DNA from: an uncultured Clostridia bacterium
GTDB lineage: Bacteria; Bacillota; Clostridia; TANB77; CAG-508
NCBI GenBank assembly: GCA_934167135.1
Contig: CAKPKI010000028.1
Span: 1 to 17,048 of the forward strand
Direction of reading: 5' to 3'
Length of the DNA stretch: 17,048 bases
Below, piece after piece: positions 14,714 through 17,048 of the stretch (within the stretch, counting starts at the first letter, position 1; each line of letters starts with the position of its first letter). The position numbers were made by a program, and so were the translations under genes. A model generated the notes under the pieces. That model was not told the DNA's origin, did not search any database, and saw only the letters and a list, made by a program, of their open reading frames with translations.

Positions 14714-14899
14714 TTAGTTAATTTTTGTATTATCTTCTTCTTGAGTATTCACTGTATTTACTGCATTTTCAGTATTTTGTGTATTTGTTGTTTTAGTTGG
14801 TTTTTCAAATACCATTGCTATAATTACACCTACTATTATTATTGCAATAACAAGTGTTACTAACATATTTAATGATGTCATTCCATCTTCTTTTTTCAT
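14714..14899 (-). CDS. Tiny pilin-like membrane protein
   Basis: The 61-residue product starts MKKEDGMTSLNMLVTLVIAI, a class III (prepilin) signal pattern: a short charged leader ending in G6, then a single hydrophobic helix to about residue 30. Clostridial prepilin-type proteins share the form G-[IM]-T-x-L-x-x-L-V-x-x. Here the +5 residue is N11 instead of the usual glutamate. The remaining 30 residues are a low-complexity Asn/Thr-rich tail, too short for a pilin head domain. AGAAAGGATT lies upstream of the ATG, and the gene is 14 bp before the prepilin-peptidase-like gene. It may be a minor pseudopilin, or simply a single-pass membrane protein. The family is not named with confidence. The hydrophobic helix and good ribosome site make it very likely a real gene. 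Confidence 0.72.
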   Translation of the reverse strand: MKKEDGMTSLNMLVTLVIAIIIVGVIIAMVFEKPTKTTNTQNTENAVNTVNTQEEDNTKIN

Positions 14900-15084
14900 T
14901 ATTTTTCAATCCTTTCTAAAATCTACTTTACTTATTATATTTTTATATATTTTGGCGAAAATGTCAATATTTTTCAAAAAAATGTCATAGAATTGTATTT
15001 TTTGTAATACATTTGTAATATTTCATGTTTGCATATTTTTCTTTATTTTGGCAATACTGTTATTAATAAACAAAGGAGGTCATT
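14900..15084. promoter_or_regulatory. Divergent control region between the pilin-like gene and spoVAC
   Basis: The 185-bp region separates two divergent units and holds no gene. Toward the pilin-like gene a TTGACA box (14962-14967, minus strand) is clear. The best TATAAT (14934-14939) is 22 bp away, too far for a normal pair, so the -10 is uncertain. Toward spoVAC, sigma-G control would be expected from the family. CATATTT at 15032-15038 is one base from a sigma-G -10 (CATnnTA), but its -35 is poor. AAAGGAGGT (15072-15080) is a clear ribosome binding site for spoVAC. Confidence 0.35.
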
Positions 15085-15549
15085 ATGAAACCATTAGATT
15101 CAAACAAAGATTTTCAAAATTATGTAGATAAAAAATCACCTAATTCTCCTATCCTAAAAAACTGTTTTAATGCTTTTTGGGTTGGTGGATTAATATGTTC
15201 AATTGGACAAATAATAATGGATATATGCAAATATCGTGGACTTTCTCAAGAAACTTCTGGAACTATAGTTTCTATTATTTTAATTGCAATCAGTGCCTTT
15301 TTAACAGGTCTTAATATTTTTAATAAAATTGGTAAATTTGCAGGTGCTGGCTCATTAATTCCAATAACAGGTTTTGCTAATTCTATTGTTTCTCCAGCAA
15401 TGGAATATAAGTCTGAAGGATATGTTATGGGTGTTGGTGGAAAAATGTTTACAGTTGCTGGTCCTGTACTAGTCTTTGGTATTTCCGCTTCTATTATTGT
15501 TGGACTTGTTTATTTGATTTTTAATACTCAATCAATTACATTAGTTTAG
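15085..15549 (+). CDS. spoVAC: Stage V sporulation protein AC
   Basis: SpoVAC is a membrane component of the spore SpoVA complex that moves Ca-dipicolinic acid through the inner membrane; in Bacillus it has been shown to act as a mechanosensitive channel. The 154 residues contain a charged N-terminal arm (about 1-28) and about four membrane segments (near 29-47, 57-77, 83-105 and 122-148). Conserved stretches include FWVGGLICSIGQI, IGKFAGAGSLIPITGFANS and VGGKMFTVAGPVLVFG. Its length matches the family. AAAGGAGGT precedes the ATG. It is the first gene of spoVAC-spoVAD-spoVAE; spoVAA and spoVAB are not upstream, as in many Clostridia, where these three are the core set. Confidence 0.96.
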   Translation: MKPLDSNKDFQNYVDKKSPNSPILKNCFNAFWVGGLICSIGQIIMDICKYRGLSQETSGTIVSIILIAISAFLTGLNIFNKIGKFAGAGSLIPITGFANSIVSPAMEYKSEGYVMGVGGKMFTVAGPVLVFGISASIIVGLVYLIFNTQSITLV

Positions 15550-15573
15550 TAAAAAATGAAAGGAATGAAATTT

Positions 15574-16575
15574 ATGCAAAAATTAGGAAAACAAACCATA
15601 AAATTTGATACCCCTCCAGTTATTACAGAAGTGGCATCTATTGTTGGTCCCAAAGAAGCCAATGGTCCATTAGCAAAATATTTTGACCAATGTTTAGAAG
15701 ATGAATTTTGGGGTGAAAAAACTTGGGAAAAATCAGAAAGCAAAATTATAAAAGAAACTGTTAATATGGCTATATCAAAATCAGGAATATCAGCTAGCAA
15801 TATTGAGTATTGCTTTGCTGGTGATTTATTAAATCAATGTATTTCCTCTAGTTTTGGACTAAGAGAACTAAACATTCCATTTTTAGGCATATTTGGTGCT
15901 TGCTCAACATTTGTAGAAGGTTTAAGTTTAGGTGCAATTCTTATAGAAGCTTGTGCTCAACATGTTATTTGTGCAGCTTCTAGCCATTTTTGTAGTGCTG
16001 AAAAACAATTTAGATTTCCACTAGAATTAGGCAATCAACGTCCCCCAACATCTCAATGGACTGTTACTGGTGCTGGTTCAGCCATTTTATCTAAAACAGG
16101 AAATGGTCCTTTTATTACTCATATAACTTCTGGAAAAATTGTTGATATGGGAATAAAAGATGCTAATAACATGGGTGCCGCAATGTCGCCAGCAGCTCTT
16201 GACACTTTAATATGCCATTTTAAAGATACAGGGCGTGCACCTTCTTATTATGATGCTATTATCACAGGAGATTTAGGTCATATTGGTAAAGAAATTTTAA
16301 CAGAACTTGCCCTTGATAAAGGTTATAATATTAAATCTAATTATAATGATTGTGGTGTTATGATTTTTGATAAAGAAAAACAAGACACTCATTCAGGTGG
16401 TAGTGGATGTGGTTGTTGTGCTTCTGTATTTTCTGGATATTTTTTTAAACAACTAAAAGATAAAAAAATCAAAAGATTATTGTTAATAGCAACAGGTGCT
16501 TTAACTAATTCTACTTCTTCTCAACAGGGTGAAAGTATACCTGGTATTGCACATGCTATTAGTATTGAAATGTAG
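15574..16575 (+). CDS. spoVAD: Stage V sporulation protein AD
   Basis: SpoVAD is a thiolase-fold protein on the spore inner membrane that binds dipicolinic acid as part of the SpoVA uptake and release machinery. The 333 residues begin MQKLGKQTIKFDTPPVI, the family's usual start. VGPKEANGPL, the thiolase-like GACSTFVEGL (with C110), SSHFCSAEKQFRFPLELG, and GSGCGCCASVFSGY near the C-terminus are characteristic. The frame reaches back to an ATG at 15556, but nothing resembling a ribosome site precedes it. GAAAGGA at 15558-15564 is well placed for 15574, which also aligns with homologues. It lies 24 bp after spoVAC, and the spoVAE ribosome binding site overlaps its stop. Confidence 0.97.
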   Translation: MQKLGKQTIKFDTPPVITEVASIVGPKEANGPLAKYFDQCLEDEFWGEKTWEKSESKIIKETVNMAISKSGISASNIEYCFAGDLLNQCISSSFGLRELNIPFLGIFGACSTFVEGLSLGAILIEACAQHVICAASSHFCSAEKQFRFPLELGNQRPPTSQWTVTGAGSAILSKTGNGPFITHITSGKIVDMGIKDANNMGAAMSPAALDTLICHFKDTGRAPSYYDAIITGDLGHIGKEILTELALDKGYNIKSNYNDCGVMIFDKEKQDTHSGGSGCGCCASVFSGYFFKQLKDKKIKRLLLIATGALTNSTSSQQGESIPGIAHAISIEM

Positions 16576-16587
16576 GAGGTGTAATAA

Positions 16588-16974
16588 ATGGATTGGTTAC
16601 AAAGTATTTCATGGTTAGGTTTATTAAAGTGTTTTATTATAGGTGGACTTATTTGTGTTATTGGGCAAATATTAATTGATAAAACTAAATTAACACCAGC
16701 TAGAATTTTAGTTAGTTTTGTTACTATTGGTGCTGTATTAGGTGGACTTGGTATATACCAGTATTTAGTTGATTTTGCTGGTGCTGGTGCTACTGTTCCT
16801 TTAACTGGTTTCGGATATAATCTTGCTAAAGGAGCTATTAAAGGTGTTAAAGAATACGGAATTGTAGGAGCTTTTACTGGTGGTGTTACTGCTTCTGCTG
16901 GTGGTATATCTGCTGCTATATTTTTCGGTTATATTGCTTCTTTAATTTCTAAGCCTAAAATGAAAAAAGAATAG
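16588..16974 (+). CDS. spoVAE: Stage V sporulation protein AE (SpoVAEb type)
   Basis: This 128-residue membrane protein is the third core SpoVA component. It has about three or four membrane segments and the family stretches IIGGLICVIGQILIDKTKLT (17-36), VDFAGAGATVPLTGFGYNLA (62-81) and VTASAGGISAAIFFGYIAS. The first two echo SpoVAC (GGLICSIGQI and FAGAGSLIPITGF), so SpoVAC and SpoVAE are paralogous halves of the same transport unit. An AGGAGGTG site straddles the spoVAD stop, 12 bases before the ATG, which indicates coupled expression. Length fits SpoVAEb. Confidence 0.96.
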   Translation: MDWLQSISWLGLLKCFIIGGLICVIGQILIDKTKLTPARILVSFVTIGAVLGGLGIYQYLVDFAGAGATVPLTGFGYNLAKGAIKGVKEYGIVGAFTGGVTASAGGISAAIFFGYIASLISKPKMKKE

Positions 16975-17015
16975 AACAAATAAGAAAAATTGAAAATTTT
17001 TCTTTGATTTGTTCT
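16973..17015 (+). terminator. Hairpin after spoVAE, possible terminator
   Basis: AGAACAAAT then AAGAAAAATT (16973-16991) pair with AATTTTTCTT and ATTTGTTCT (16995-17004 and 17007-17015), a 19-bp stem with a GAA loop and a 2-nt bulge. It starts at the spoVAE stop codon. No T-run follows (CGCCCGATTTG comes next), so it may be a leaky terminator or an mRNA-stabilising stem. Confidence 0.5.
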
Positions 17016-17036
17016 CGCCCGATTTGAGTTTTCGAC

Positions 17037-17048
17037 TAAAAGGAGAAA
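17037..17048 (+). promoter_or_regulatory. Ribosome binding site of a gene beyond the window
   Basis: AAAAGGAGAAA at the very end is a typical Shine-Dalgarno site. The start codon would lie just outside the window, so another + strand gene probably follows the spoVA operon. Confidence 0.5.

Noticed and set aside
14281..14863. + strand frames across the prepilin-peptidase-like and pilin-like genes
   Set aside because: The minus-strand frames have ribosome sites, tight spacing and coherent membrane topology; the + frames are hydrophobic mirrors without start signals.
15546..15800. 84-codon minus-strand frame opposite the start of spoVAD
   Set aside because: It is fully antisense to the conserved SpoVAD N-terminus and has no family signature.

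Overview
The window is very AT-rich and holds the genes of a spore-forming, low-GC Bacillota (class Clostridia or a close relative, possibly an uncultivated gut lineage). Two things point to a spore former: a SpoVB-type flippase at the left end and a spoVAC-spoVAD-spoVAE operon at the right end. The order rlmN, prpC, prkC, rsgA, rpe is the classic Firmicutes arrangement. Arginine codons are mostly AGA and Shine-Dalgarno sites are strong (AGGAGG or AAAGGA). No tRNA, rRNA, CRISPR array or transposase gene was found.

Layout. 1-770 (+) is the 3' part of a spoVB-like gene, ending in a bidirectional terminator. 839-4503 (-) is an operon read right to left: rsgA (ribosome assembly GTPase), rpe and pgi (sugar phosphate metabolism), then an acyl-ACP thioesterase. 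It has its own promoter at about 4533-4561. 4693-5115 (+) is a lone coiled-coil gene built on a 42-bp tandem repeat, with its own promoter, ribosome binding site and terminator. It interrupts the usual prkC-rsgA junction. 5181-7928 (-) is prpC-prkC, the PP2C phosphatase and PASTA-domain Ser/Thr kinase pair. 8011-8278 is a gene-free stretch holding a long nested inverted repeat that looks like a MITE or a large hairpin. 8280-10540 (-) is a U32-family protein overlapping rlmN (RNA modification), driven by a consensus TTGACA-17-TATAAT promoter.

10681-11694 (+) is a second lone gene on the opposite strand. It encodes a RelA/SpoT-type nucleotide pyrophosphokinase domain with codon use unlike its neighbours, its own promoter and a strong terminator. 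It looks acquired and may be a small alarmone synthetase or a toxSAS/CapRel-like defence protein. 11732-14899 (-) holds a tiny pilin-like membrane protein, a degenerate prepilin-peptidase-like membrane protein, a ROK sugar kinase and mtaB (tRNA methylthiotransferase). 15085-16974 (+) is the spoVA operon for dipicolinic acid movement across the spore inner membrane. The window ends on the Shine-Dalgarno site of a further gene.

Most of the window is conserved housekeeping and sporulation content: translation and RNA modification (rsgA, rlmN, mtaB, U32), a Ser/Thr phosphorylation switch (prpC/prkC), central carbon metabolism (pgi, rpe, ROK) and spore functions (spoVB, spoVA). The unusual material is the two solitary + strand genes interposed in - strand operons, the nested dyad repeat, and the pilin-like/degenerate peptidase pair.
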